DNA of 64,000 nt from Laccaria trichodermophora (taxonomy: Eukaryota > Basidiomycota > Agaricomycetes > Agaricales > Hydnangiaceae): assembly GCA_018417955.1 (NCBI GenBank), contig JACTVC010000038.1:401708-465707 (forward strand). Reading direction: 5' to 3'. The stretch's first letter is position 1. Every line of letters starts with the position of its first letter. Below the pieces are notes generated by a model, which was given only the letters and a program-made list of their open reading frames with translations, was not told the origin of the DNA and ran no database searches. This document shows positions 36,150 to 47,172 of this stretch, one piece after another. The position numbers were made by a program, and so were the translations under genes.

Positions 36150-37762
36150 TCTACAATGACAAACCAAGGTAGTTTTGGGGGTGGCACATGAATTGGAGGT
36201 AACATGCCAATGTGCGAAAGATCTTGTGATGGGTATGAAACTTCTTGATGGCCACCTTGAGCTCTTGGAGTGAATCCTCTATAATGTCAGCTTGGCAGGT
36301 GATATAGCATGCATCTAGAAAGGAAGGATACACTGTACCATTTTGGATGGTACAAATCCTGATATAGCTGGCAGGTAAACCTGTAGATTGGAGTCAGGAT
36401 GATGGTTGATGAAGTTTTGCATAGGACTAACCAACATCAATGCCTTGGAGTCATCTCCCATCCATTGCTTAAAACATTGGCCATGAGGGAAGTGGCAAAG
36501 ACCAGGGAATGTGGGTGCTGCCGCAATACTAAACTTTTCTTCAGAAAAACTTGAACATTGTCAAAATCAAAACTTACTGACAATCAATTTGATCCAATAT
36601 TTTGTTAGCAGGGGCTTTGCCATATTCAAGGTAAAGGTAGTCACCAACCCATTGCACAAGATGGTCCTTGAAAGTTCCATTGATGAGCTGGTGCAGCAGG
36701 TCTGCAGACAACAGCTCATGAATGTTGGCTTGTGGAAAATGGTATGTAAATGGATAAATGTGATTATAAGCAACCAGTGAATGGTAAATGGTAAAGACTA
36801 ACTGTAATATCATCATCAATGTCATACTCATCCCACAACATCTGAGAGTCCAGCTCTTGGACCAATCCCTTAAGAAATCCCTGAGAAGGGCTATTGGTAA
36901 AGCCACCCAAATTGGTTGGAAGGGCAGTACATCTGGAAGAGCTTATCAACCAAGCTATATGAAAGCATGAAAGTAAGAACTTACTTTGGACACCAATTTT
37001 GGACAATCCCTGCAAGATATACTTGTTCAGGATAATCAGTGATGTATGTGCCAAGATCATATATGACATGGCAGAAATGTCCATCAGGACAGCAATGAAC
37101 AATGAGTGTTTGCATTCCCAGTTTCAATATCTTCAATATGGCAGCTATCAAGTCATGATAAAGTTGACTTTTGAAATTTCAATAGGCAGGGTTGTTGTCA
37201 TATTTTATATCACCTGGAGAAACATGAAGTCTAAGTAGGCTCAAAGAAAAGAAACTGTAATGTATGCTCACCTTTGGGAATTGCCAAAAAGGCTGCTGGA
37301 GCCACAGTGTTATGGTGCACATGCTGACCTGTGTTGTAAACACCACCAGGGGAAATGTAAAATGGGTGCTATTCAATGTGATCAGTAGCTATGAACACTG
37401 TGGTATTATCACTTCTGATGATGATGGGGCAGTACATCACACCTTCTGTGGTGGGGTCATTCTTATAAATGTTTGTTTAAAATTCTTGCATGAATTGAAA
37501 GGTTAGACATATGAGACAATGGACTTACACTGTGACACCACAAAAAGTTTCCAGATAGGAGGTTACTCCAACACTGCTTGCCTGTCTTGTCAAGCCCAAT
37601 ATAAGGCACATAATCATACTGTCCATTGAAATTAGGGTTATCAAGCATCTGGGACATAATTAATTTAGCACTGCAGTACCAGACTTTATATTCTGCTGAT
37701 TTCCAGGATGGATCATCTGGCCCAACATCACCTGCATACCCAACAGTAAAACACCTCAATCA
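36150..37762 (-). pseudogene. Plavaka-like transposase, N-terminal and central part (relic half 1)
   Basis: Read on the minus strand, blocks typical of Plavaka-like transposases appear in the right order but in shifting frames: NPNFNGQYDYVPYIGLDKTG (about 37650), GVMYCPIIIRSDNTTV (about 37430), PTNLGG with LWDEYDIDDDI (about 36900-36820), and ANIHELLSADLLHQLINGTF (about 36720-36660). Then come FKQWMGDDSKAL and FLDACYITCQADIIEDSL to about 36240. Frameshifts and stops are frequent and CG dinucleotides rare. The C-terminal region is missing here and is found instead at 27812-28354. Confidence 0.72.
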
Positions 37763-37791
37763 TTAAAAGCAGTCAAGAATTGGTTGAGTTA

Positions 37792-38795
37792 CAGTTGCGG
37801 ACAAACAAAGGCATCCAATTTTGTATCTCAGGAACACGATTTTTTTAGAGAAAACTAATGTCAGATTTGGACTCGGACGGTCGAAATAAGCTCAAAAATG
37901 GTCTTTTTATGAAATTCCCACGAGGTTTGACGTGCGCCAAATTTTTTGGACGATTTTTTGTTGATCAAATGTGTTCAGGACGGCCTCGATTGACATCATC
38001 GCCCTCTGGGATACTTGGCGGTGTTGTTTTTGCTTCCGAACAGCCCAAGCCGCCGCATGCCCTGTCAGCCCCAGGCGGTATGCGCTCATGAACCTCCACG
38101 ATCTGTTGATAAATCGAGAAATGACCTCTTTTGGGCATGCTTCAAGGTATTTGTTCACAGCTTCCTTTGCGTCGTTAAAGGTTTTTTTCTCGACTTCACG
38201 ATAGCGGTACTTGCACCACCCAGTACTATGTAAATACTTTAGCTTAGTGAATATATTTAAATCACCACTCACCATTTCAATGGGGTTCAATTCACAATGG
38301 AATTTTGGGAGGAAAATACACTCATGCCCTATGAAACAAATTTCGAGCATCGACGGCTGATTTTTGAAGTCATCTTGTTGACTACTACTTGCTCTGCCAC
38401 CTCGGAAATGGATTCAAGTGGCTCAGCAGTGCGGGGAGCTTGATTCCGGAGACCACTTATATTTCTTTTCTTCTTCGCTGGGCGTCCACGACCCATTTTG
38501 TGACTTTTTTTGTGAGGGAACGGCTCGCTTGAATTTCACAATACTTCAGGCACGAACTCTATTTATTGAGAGCTATTCAAAAATGAATTTTCCGAGATTT
38601 TATCTATTTTATTTCAAAGCGCCAATATTTTTGGCCACTTTTTTGTTGAAAGTCCAGCTAGGAAAATTCTGCTCGTGCAAATCAGTTAATCAGGTCCAGT
38701 CGTCTATACTAAAACGGTTTTTTCGAGGTTTGCGTAGGGGTGGCGTCTTCCAAAATTGGGCGATCAAATTGGATGCCTTTGTTTGTCCGCAACTG
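37792..38795. mobile_element. Tc1/mariner-type element, deleted (1004 bp)
   Basis: The ends are perfect inverted repeats of 30 bp, beginning CAGTTGCGGACAAACAAAGG. TA lies immediately outside both ends (37790-37791 and 38796-38797), the target duplication of the Tc1/mariner superfamily. The interior keeps only the C-terminal part of a DDE transposase on the minus strand. It is inserted in the CpG-poor relic next to the Plavaka fragment. Confidence 0.93.
37907..38350 (-). pseudogene. DDE transposase fragment inside the mariner-type element
   Basis: The frame contains GHECIFLPKFHCELNPIEM, the segment around the third catalytic acidic residue of DDE_3 transposases. It continues with WCKYRYREVEKKTFNDAKEA, ACPKEVISRFINRSW and RLGLTGHAAAWAVRKQKQH, as in full-length basidiomycete relatives. 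An insertion of about 20 residues interrupts the ELNPIEM-to-WCKYRYR join, and it could be a small intron. The N-terminal two thirds of the enzyme are absent, so it cannot be active. Confidence 0.75.
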
Positions 38796-38797
38796 TA

Positions 38798-39540
38798 TGG
38801 CCAAAAACATTTTTATACACAATTTGAATGTATGTTCTCTCCGTTTTCACCATATCTCAGTCAAACCTTGACTAAATTGCTTCAAATTTCAATAGATCCC
38901 AGAGGGAGTGGCTGAATAGCATATAGATCTACAGCCTCAAATCAATTTTGAAGCTTCTCATTCATTTTACATTTAGATGATGAAAAAGAATATCTAGTTT
39001 TGAAGATCTGGCACTACAACCAAAGCCCAAGTAGTTTACAGAGAATTAAATTATCTTTCTACACATGCAATGTATGTGAGGTGACATTAAAATATTTGGC
39101 ACAATAAAATTTTTAACAAAAGACCAGCCACAACCAGTCTGGACTAGTTTTTCTTTGCATTGTTGACTGATTAGGACCAGTCTAAAAGGGTCTGGTTGCA
39201 GTCCCTTAATATTTAAATCAGTCTGGACTGGTTGTGGTTGCCAGTTGCCTCAATGAATGCAAGGATGGCTTTCACCATGAATACAATCACAACTCCCACC
39301 ACAAATGGCCCAGTTGCAGACCATGTGGTGGTGCCATCCACCACATGCCCCTTGCAAGCAAAAGCTGGTGAGTTTGAAGCTAATTTCACAAACACATCCT
39401 CAAATGTCTTTTTCTAGACATCAGCGGAGATCGTGTAACAATGATATGACTCCATTATCACACATATACCAGAAAAAATCAACTCCTTCCAACTCCATGA
39501 GCATTTATTGACAACTCACAACCAATCACACAACAACTGA
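38798..39540. other. CpG-poor relic sequence
   Basis: No gene. It contains the foldback element at 39122-39242. The rest is unrecognised AT-rich sequence. Confidence 0.4.
39122..39242. repeat. Small foldback element (about 120 bp)
   Basis: The arms ACCAGCCACAACCAGTCTGG (39123) and AGTCTGGACTGGTTGTGGTT (39220) are imperfect inverted repeats of about 22 bp. The intervening 75 bp also contains GGACCAGTC and CTGGTTGCAGTC. It looks like a very short MITE or remnant. Confidence 0.6.
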
Positions 39541-39544
39541 ACTC

Positions 39545-40164
39545 ATGCACACTTGTAAGATGAGGCATTCCATTGTGTATTATGTGAATATGACCCAGGC
39601 AGCAACAAAATTTGGGCAAGCAGTACCTTTTTTTTCTTCTCATTGTCATTTTTTGATTCCTTTTTCTGCAGGAACTTTTGTTTCATTCTGTAACCAAGCC
39701 TCTGTAACCAAGCCACTTTACAAGGATGTGTACATCCAATCAAAAGCAAACAATGACATGCTGCTAGCTGAAAGTCTCCACAAGTGTGATTTGGTAAGTT
39801 CCCCCTTACAATTCCTTTCCTTCATTCTGACCAAAAAAAAAACAGTTTTTACACAACTCTCATTCAAACCAAACCATCCACCACTATGTCAAATTTCTCT
39901 TTATAAGCATCAAAAGTATGAAGTTTACAAAACATTGGAATGACCTCAATACCTACCACATGGCCAAACGATCAAGAAAAACCACCTGCTGCAATTTTTC
40001 AAATCACTCCATATCAATCTATTCGAGGACCTCACCATCACTGAAAACACTCTCCAGGCTGAAATTGAACAACACAGGGACTTGGTCGATCTTCACCACC
40101 AACATGTTGAGCAAGAAAAGACTAGCATCAAGGAAAATCTTTGTGCTTGCAAAGGTAGGGAATG
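39545..40164 (+). other. Relic coding sequence abutting the receptor-like gene
   Basis: Plus-strand frames read GTFVSFCNQASVTKPLYKDV (about 39670-39730). After a possible intron they continue through SLHINLFEDLTITENTLQAE and a charged helical stretch to a stop at about 40162. It is CpG-poor and is probably the end of an old TE gene. Its 3' end overlaps the last codons of the minus-strand gene at 40128. Confidence 0.4.
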
Positions 40165-41065
40165 ACTAGGTCCGCTGGAAGTTGGCCTTCCTCTCGAAGT
40201 TCCCGTGTCGGTGGGACTACTTGAGAGTGGCGTTTCGCCGTTTTCCTTCTGTAGAACAAGGCGAGGATAGCGAGAGCAGCGAGGAGGGTTACACCGCCGA
40301 CTACACCACCAACGATGGCTCCGATGTTTGGTGACTTTGTCTTTGAAGATCCTCCGGTAGATGTTGTCGTACTATTGTTCGTGTCAACTCTACCAATGAA
40401 AGGAAAGTTTTAGCACGCCTTAAACACTGAAAAGATAAAGACCTACGTGTAAATCACATAATCGAATAACAGCAAGCCCGCCTGAGTACCCCCCGTCGAC
40501 ATTACCAACGTATGTTGACTGTTCGATAGACTTGTTTTGCTGTAGACGGTCTGGTTGTAGGCATATGTATCGGATCCATAGGGAATGAAGTTGAATGACC
40601 CGCTGAGCTCATTGTCAAGCGTGAAATTTAGGTATGTTGCTGTTGTCAAAGACGCGTTCAGGACGGGCGGGGTTACGAAGAAGGCGTACACCGCATTTCC
40701 TGCATTATGCATAAGACCAATTCAAAACAGATCGAGTCCTTAGAAAGATACAACATACCAGAAAACGTCACCGTCACCGTCCGCGGCGAATCACCGGGGT
40801 AATAAGTTGAGTCGTGCCATGTCCCGTCAAAAGCTTTGGTAGCATCGGGTCGTACAGAACAGTCTGAGCAGTTGGCGCCGGGTTGCCAATCCTCCGCAGG
40901 AGAGTAGGTAGGGTATGTACCAGTAATAGGGTCGCCGAATTGATCGTCAATTGTGCGATTGACGAGAATGGCAGAGGCGGTGTGGTGGTGGTTGCAGTTG
41001 ATGAGGGATATGATAAGTGCTACCACTGCTAGCCTGCGTCGAAGGACTCTGGGATCCTGCGGCAT
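40128..41065 (-). CDS. Single-pass receptor-like membrane protein, paralogue A (tail truncated)
   Basis: Three exons on the minus strand, 41065-40759, 40699-40447 and 40389-40128, give 273 aa. A signal peptide (hydrophobic VVALIISLIN) precedes an ectodomain starting VNRTIDDQFGDPITGTYP, with CSDC, FDGTWHDSTYYPG and several sequons. It ends LLLFDYVIYT, the two-part domain common to many Agaricomycete surface proteins. A short Ser/Thr stalk and a glycine-rich helix (IGAIVGGVVGGVTLLAAL) follow, then a basic tail. The tail ends after about 40 residues, where the coding sequence enters the relic at 40128-40164. Paralogue C has a tail of about 150 residues, so this copy looks truncated. Introns lie at the same positions and phases (1, then 2) in all three paralogues. 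Confidence 0.82.
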
Positions 41066-41890
41066 GGCCAATTATTGATTAACCGTTGACGTCCGTTCGA
41101 TTGGCCTTCAACAAAAGAGGCTTGGGGCGCTGGAGGGAGGGAAGCAGTTCCCATCGTTAGAAAATTGGCAGTTTGATGATAACCAGAACTTTCTGATGAA
41201 ATCTATTTACATCTTTTCATTCACTGCCCTCACATTCCGAATCACAACGAAACTGTTTTCTCACTTCCATCCTACACCCGAGAAACGAAATATCACATCT
41301 CTGAAGCGTTGTGCGGCGGCCTTTGAATAGCCCAGCGCGGACCCCATTGTTGGAGTCATTGAAAGGCAGTTTGCTGTCCGAGAACGGGAAAGCACTGGCG
41401 CGTTATGCAAAGCTCCATGCTGCTCTTTGTGGCAGTTGACACCTTGGACGAGAGGAAGTCACTCGACCACCTAATACGTGGCACTTTTTAGCAATCGAAG
41501 CCCAATTCTCTGGCAACGATCCTTGGTCAGGACCTGTATGGTTGCCGACAAGGACGCGGTGAAACTTCAACAACGAGCCATTTTTTCCTGGTCCTGTTAC
41601 ATCTTAGCCTCCTGTCAACTGTGACGCCCATAGCGCCTATTTCTGATGATATGGTCCCCCTCTTTCTATCACTTATCGACAGTGACCAGCCTCAGAGGTC
41701 AATCACCCGTTGCCAAATAATTGCTCTTGGAAGGCTTCGAACTAATAGGTGTCATCACTTAGGTGCGCTCAAAAGACCCACCTCGGTCAATATCAATCAC
41801 CGCCAACAGCTTCCTTCAAGTTGGCGATGACCGCTCTGTATGATCTTGAATAAAAGGCGGTCCTCAGTGCTCTCCATCCAACTCGCTGCA
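41066..41890. promoter_or_regulatory. Shared divergent promoter region of paralogues A and B
   Basis: 825 bp separates two head-to-head paralogues. No specific motif stands out. The arrangement suggests an inverted duplication that includes the promoter side. Confidence 0.4.
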
Positions 41891-42937
41891 ATGCCTGCGA
41901 TCCTCCGATGCACCTCCCTTCTTCTCACTCTCGTCACCCTCTCCACTGCCCTCCTCGTCAACCGCACAATAGACGACCAATACGGGGACCCCATCACCAG
42001 GACATGCCCCGTCTACTCCCCCATAGGTGACTGGCAGCAAGGCGCCACTTGCTCAGATTGTGCCATTAAACCGGACGTTAGCAAAGCGTTTCATGGGACG
42101 TGGCATGATTCGACTTTTTATCCTGGTAGTACGCCTAAGTCGGTCAGCGTTACTTTCAATGGTGTGTCCTCTCGTTTGCCTTCCGCCGTCAATTCTCTTC
42201 TTACTCACTTTTAATGAATAGGAAGCGCAGTCTACGCATTCTTCATAACCTCCCCTGTCCTCACCACCACAACAGCAACCCAAACCTTTCTCAACTTCAC
42301 GCTTGACAAAATCCTCATTGGGGCATACAATTTCAAACCGGACGCGTCGAGCACGTACAACCATTCGGTGTTCAGCAAGACGGGGTTGTCGAATGGTGAG
42401 CATACGCTTGTGATGACGACGGGGGGAACGACGGCGGCGGTGTTGTTGTTCGACTATGTCATTTATACGTAGGTCCCTCTCTTCGGATCGTTCGTTTGTA
42501 GGGTTGCTGATTGACTTTTTTTTCTTCGTAGGACTGACGAAGTGGCGGATGCGACTTCATCCTCCGCATCCGTAGGACATTCGTCCTCCGCGTCCTCAGG
42601 AAGACGTTCGAGCCCAGGACATTCCTCGTCCCAGTCTTCAGGAGGGTCTTTCTCGGCTTCCACGTCTCAAGGGACAGTCGCATCTTCCACCTCGCCCGGA
42701 GCGGCTTCATCTTCCGCGTCTGTAGGACATTCGTCCTCCGTGTCTTCAGAAGGATCTTCGGCTTCCACGTCCCCAGGAGCAGTCGCATCCTCCACCTCGT
42801 CCGAAGCGACTTTATCTTCCGAGACAGCCGCAGAATCCTCGTCTTCCAAGTCCTCCCGAGGGTTATCCAAGACAAAATCAGCAAAGATCGTAGCTATCCT
42901 CGTTGGGGTGCTATGGTTGGGACAGGAACTCTTTTGA
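41891..42937 (+). CDS. Single-pass receptor-like membrane protein, paralogue B (no cytosolic tail)
   Basis: Three exons, 41891-42161, 42222-42468 and 42532-42937, give 307 aa. Signal peptide (LLLTLVTLSTALL) and ectodomain (VNRTIDDQYGDPIT, CSDC, HGTWHDSTFYPG, LLFDYVIYT) match paralogue A. In the canonical FDGTWHD the D is H here. The stalk is expanded to about 110 residues of Ser-rich sequence with a repeated SSASVGHSSS motif. The protein stops within or just after a short hydrophobic stretch (IVAILVGVLWLGQELF), so it lacks the cytosolic tail of A and C. It could be a lipid- or membrane-anchored surface protein, or the 3' end may be lost. A downstream exon is not ruled out, since GGTAAG follows the stop closely. 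Confidence 0.78.
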
Positions 42938-43337
42938 AAGGTAAGCATGGTAGCACGAGTTGTGATGTGATTGTCGTCGTATTGGTGCCATTTGGATTCA
43001 GAGGATGTGCGTTCCGAGTTCCCGACTTGAATGAACGTCGTTATCCTGAACCAATTGGCCAGAGCGTCGAGCCAGTGTGGAAGGACTGCTTCCCGGTGAA
43101 TCATAACGCACTTTTCACTACATCATGACGCGTTAAGCTCAATGATGAGGAAGTCTGTCAGATGTTCAGCCCTCGACTGAACTCTGCACAAACATAAATA
43201 ATTGGATTTAGGAGCGCAAGGCTCCACCTCTTGAATATATACAAATGAGTCTGGATGGTCTAGTTTTCTCGCGTCTTGTCCTACTCCACCATGTGTCAGA
43301 TTTAGCCATAAAAAGTAAACCCTGAAACAAACCAAAT
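42938..43337. other. Intergenic, no feature seen
   Basis: Spacer between convergent paralogue B and the CoA-transferase pseudogene. No gene or repeat is recognised. Confidence 0.4.
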
Positions 43338-44912
43338 TCAGAGCCACACTGGCTCATGTGCGTTCAACACCGTTGGTGCCTCCCCACCATTACTCCCATC
43401 TCGTACGGACGTCACGGAGAATGTAGCAGGATGCTTCAGCGCTGTCATTTTCCGACCTTTGCCTTGACTAGTCTCATTCCAAGTGACTAATAAGTCGGCG
43501 ATTTCCCGGATTTGCCCTCTCCGAAACCTTGCACCGGATCGAGGCGGCCCAAGAAACGGAGCCATTGACCAACTCCGGCTAGCGAGACACATACTTCGTA
43601 TGACCCGCCTTCCTGGTGGTCTCCGTGGGTTAGCACTTTTGATGTCTGCATTTTGGAAAGAAGTATTATCAAGAGCTCACGGTGATAGTTTTACAAAGTG
43701 CTGCGTTAATTCCAAATGCCAGGAGATACCCTGCTGCGTGGTCGAGCGCTTGCACTGGGAGCGGACGGGGCTGGGATTTTCAGGGGTATTTGTTTCATCA
43801 GGATTCAAGAATTGTTGGTATGCTTCTCCTTCGGCAAAGTTGAGACCAGTAGCATTTTACCAGCCCTCCTGGACGGTAGGCTTGCAAGAAGACGTCAGTG
43901 TCTTTGACCAGCCTCAAAAGCCTTGTGTAGTCTTCTTGCTCATTCAAGTCGAGTTGCGTAGTGCGCTTCCCCAGAGAAGTATTCACATCAAGAAGCGGGA
44001 GGGGCGGCAGATTGGGTGAGGTGACGAGAAGAACGTCCGCACCGTGTGCTGTGCAAAATTGTCAATAACCCCAGATACGGAAAGAGTTGAGATATCTGAT
44101 TACCTGCCAGTGTTCTGCCCGCAATGGGTCCCGCGAGCACCCTACTAATATCTATCACTCGGATGCCGTCCAGGGGCCGCAAGTGATTACCCGAAACGAC
44201 GAGTCTCTTCGGTGCATCCCCAATTTTTGTGATGGTCACTGGAGCTGTTCCAAGCAAAGCTCGCGCATGGGGATGTGTATCCCATTCGCTAAACGACCTT
44301 AAAGCTGTCGCGCACATCTGCTTCGCAGCGGCTGGGGTTTCAAATTCGACTTTGCTCCACCGCTTTATCGCGTCGGCCACAGTGGTACGAGTCACTTCCG
44401 GCGTGTCTCGAATGTTCAAGATGTCTAGAATACCGCGTCGATGGCTTAAGTGAAAAATATCGGAAGATGTTTAGAAGTGTAAGAAACCATTTGCCTACTG
44501 AGGAAAGTTGGTATGAATGCGAACGAATCCGTGGTCTTTCGTTGCATATATGCCCGCAAGCGGGTCCCAAACCTCACCTTGTGGGAGTTGCCCATCCACA
44601 GTATACCAAAACTCATCAACTGAGTCAAAATTTGAGAACATCTTTATAGGCTTTGTGGGTAACTTACTGAAGGAGAGGACGGCATGTCGAGCATCAACGC
44701 TCACGCTTTGCTCCACCCCCGCTCGGAGTGTGTGGAAATGGGCTGCAGATAGGGCTGAGGCCGACTGCTGCCTGTGCTGCCGCCGTTACTCTGAAAGAGG
44801 ACTTGATGCTCGTCTCCTCGCCATTGAGAATTAGGTGGGACAGAAATCTCTCGGGAAAACCCGCAGAAAGCCATATCGTTCCAGTTGCTTGAAGAGATCG
44901 AGAAGTCGCCAT
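43338..44912 (-). pseudogene. Class III (CaiB/BaiF) CoA-transferase, decayed
   Basis: The minus strand carries the full order of a fungal class III CoA-transferase. The N-terminal half includes VDEFWYTVDGQLPQGEVW and KDHGFVRIHTNFP. The core has LDGIRVIDISRVLAGPIAGR, ADVLLVTSPNLP, GKRTTQLDLNEQEDYTRLL and FLQAYRPGGL, and it ends with NFAEGEAYQQFLNPDETN, LDHAAGYLLAFGINAAL and VGQWLRFLGRLDP. Splice sites are still intact. However, the frame shifts at about 44753 (GLS to ALSAAHFHTLRAG), about 43760 (TPEN to RPLPVQALDH) and about 43515 (GEG to REIADLLVTW). Some 45 codons between YRPGGL and the NFAEGEAY block are also missing. That many lesions make a functional protein unlikely. Such enzymes move CoA between organic acids. 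Confidence 0.8.
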
Positions 44913-45211
44913 ATCAGTTTCAATGAAACACCAGCTATCTTTTGGTTCAAAATTATGTTCAGGTGGAGCGCGTGGGGTTGAATATCAAGTCTGAGGAAGT
45001 GCGATATATTGATGAAAAACTTGTAGTAATTGATATCGAGCCAAAGTATTTGCTGGGTATTCCATGAATTTCGAAGAGGTTGACCGTTGAAAGCAACCAA
45101 TGCAGGGCGAATTATCAACGGCAAAACCCGGTTACTATTAGTCATCCGTGACCGTGAATTCCCGACTGTTGCCTGTTTTCGTTCCTCCAAAAAACTTGTA
45201 GACGGACTCCG
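44913..45211. promoter_or_regulatory. Divergent region between pseudogene and MPP-beta
   Basis: About 300 bp containing the presumed promoter of the processing-peptidase gene. No clear motif. Confidence 0.35.
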
Positions 45212-46789
45212 ATGGTTTCAAGAACGGTCCTCAGCCGTGTCCTCAGGACTGCAGCGCGCAACCAGGTCAGTTAAGCCTATATATGTCTCTCTTTATGTGA
45301 ACAAACGATGCATTACAGCGTTCTCTACGGGGCTTCGCGACAGCTCACAATCCTGGGCCGTTCACGGAGGTCTCGACACTTTCAAATGGGCTCACAGTCG
45401 CGACGGAGGTGCACCCTCATGCCCAGACGGCTACTGTCGGCGTGTGGATAGATGCAGGCTCACGGGCGGAGACAGACAAGACGAATGGGACTGCTCATTT
45501 CCTCGAACACATGGCATTCAAGGGAACCAATCGGCGAACGCAACATTCTCTCGAATTGGAGGTTGAGAACATTGGTGCACATCTCAATGCCTACACCTCG
45601 AGGGAACAGACCGTCTACTATGCCAAAAGCTTCCGAAAGGATGTGCCAGTGGCTGTCGACATTATCAGCGATATTTTGCAAAACTCCAAGCTCGAAAACT
45701 CGGCTATTGAGCGGGAACGGGATGTCATTATTAGAGAGCAGCAGGAGGTTGATAAGCAGCTTGAGGAAGTTGTTTTCGACCATCTTCATGCAGTTGCCTT
45801 CCAAGGTACGTTACACAATATCTGCGTTTGCAACTTAGACCTCACAGTATCATTTCAGGCCAACCGCTTGGTCGCACCATTCTCGGCCCCAAAGAGAATA
45901 TTCTCTCAATAAAGCGTGATGACCTTGCTTCTTACATCAAGACCAACTACACCGCCGACCGCATGGTCCTCGTTGGTACTGGGGGTGTTGAACACGCTGC
46001 GCTTGTCAAGCTCGCCGAGAAGCACTTCTCTTCCCTTCCAGTTTCCCCCAAACCCATCCCTCTCGGAAGGTTGTCGCACGCTAAACCCACCTTTGTTGGG
46101 TCGGAAGTGCGCATCCGAGACGACGAGATCCCCACCGCTAACATTGCTGTGGCGGTCGAAGGTGTCGGCTGGAGCTCGCCCGATTACTTCCCCATGATGG
46201 TCATGCAGACCATCTTCGGCAACTGGGACCGCAGCCTTGGCTCATCTTCCCTCAACTCCTCCCGCCTCTCCCACATTGTCTCCGAGAACGACCTCGCCAA
46301 CTCGTTCATGTCCTTCTCCACATCATACTCTGACACCGGCCTGTGGGGTATCTACCTCGTCTCGGAGAACCTGATGAACTTGGATGACCTTATCCACTTT
46401 ACTCTCAAGGAGTGGACACGGATGAGCATCGCTCCTACTTCTGTTGAGGTCGAGAGGGCCAAGAGCCAGCTCAAGGCTGGACTACTTCTCAGCCTTGATG
46501 GCACCACTGCTGTTGCTGAGGACATTGGAAGGCAACTTGTGACCAGCGGCAGGAGGTTCACACCCCAGCAGATCGAGTCTGCAGTTGACGCCGTCACAGT
46601 TGACGAGATCAAGCGTGTTGCTCAGAAATACCTGTGGGACAAAGATGTAGGCATCTTCAGGATATATATTTCCGATAATGTAACTGACTAGGCTTCTACT
46701 CTTAGTTCGCCCTCGCGGCGGTCGGAAGTATCGATGGCCTTCTTGACTACAACCGTCTCCGTGCGGACATGTCGTCCATGATGTACTAG
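45212..46789 (+). CDS. MAS1: Mitochondrial processing peptidase beta subunit
   Basis: Four exons, 45212-45265, 45319-45805, 45859-46646 and 46706-46789, give 470 aa. The N-terminus ([18 protein letters not shown], then RSLRGFATA) is a basic, Ser/Arg-rich presequence for mitochondria. The inverted zinc motif of M16 peptidases is intact: HFLEH at residues 78-82 in [16 protein letters not shown], with the distal glutamate region [14 protein letters not shown]. The glycine-poor C-terminal half is typical for the beta subunit. The last intron must be spliced to give [20 protein letters not shown], the conserved end. The enzyme removes matrix-targeting presequences together with MPP-alpha. The CpG-normal sequence and intact frame mark this as a functional housekeeping gene. 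Confidence 0.94.
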
Positions 46790-47172
46790 AGGAGTGCGTC
46801 ATGTTCCTACTCACATTTTTATCAAATGCTGATACATTTTATAGTTGATTAGCTTCCGATTGGCCCCATTCTTTTAGTAGAGTAATGTTGAATACATCCA
46901 AATATCCCAGCTTGGTGTTTCTTGGTCCAGCACCGTTTTTTTTTTTTCGACAGAGGTAGGAATTTTGAATAAGCTGGGGCCCCCCATCGAGGTTACCCTG
47001 CGTTTGCACTGTGCTACCTTTGATATCTCAACGGTGCGCTGAACCTCCATGGGTAACACAACGTCATGTGGAGGGCTACAAAATATTTTGAGCAGGCCTA
47101 AACGATATCAGCGTAAATTAATGTCAAATCAATTTAGCCTGCAGTGACCCGCTTGATTGTCCGATAGTCCAT
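46790..47172. other. Convergent intergenic region
   Basis: Spacer between the 3' ends of MPP-beta and the next minus-strand gene. It must hold both polyadenylation regions. A T run and AT-rich sequence are seen but nothing specific. Confidence 0.4.

Noticed and set aside
42459..42884. A 141-codon basic minus-strand frame
   Set aside because: It is a low-complexity shadow of the Ser-rich stalk of receptor paralogue B.
45087..45566. A 159-codon frame running into the start of MPP-beta
   Set aside because: It is out of frame with the zinc motif. The spliced model from 45212 accounts for the conserved protein.
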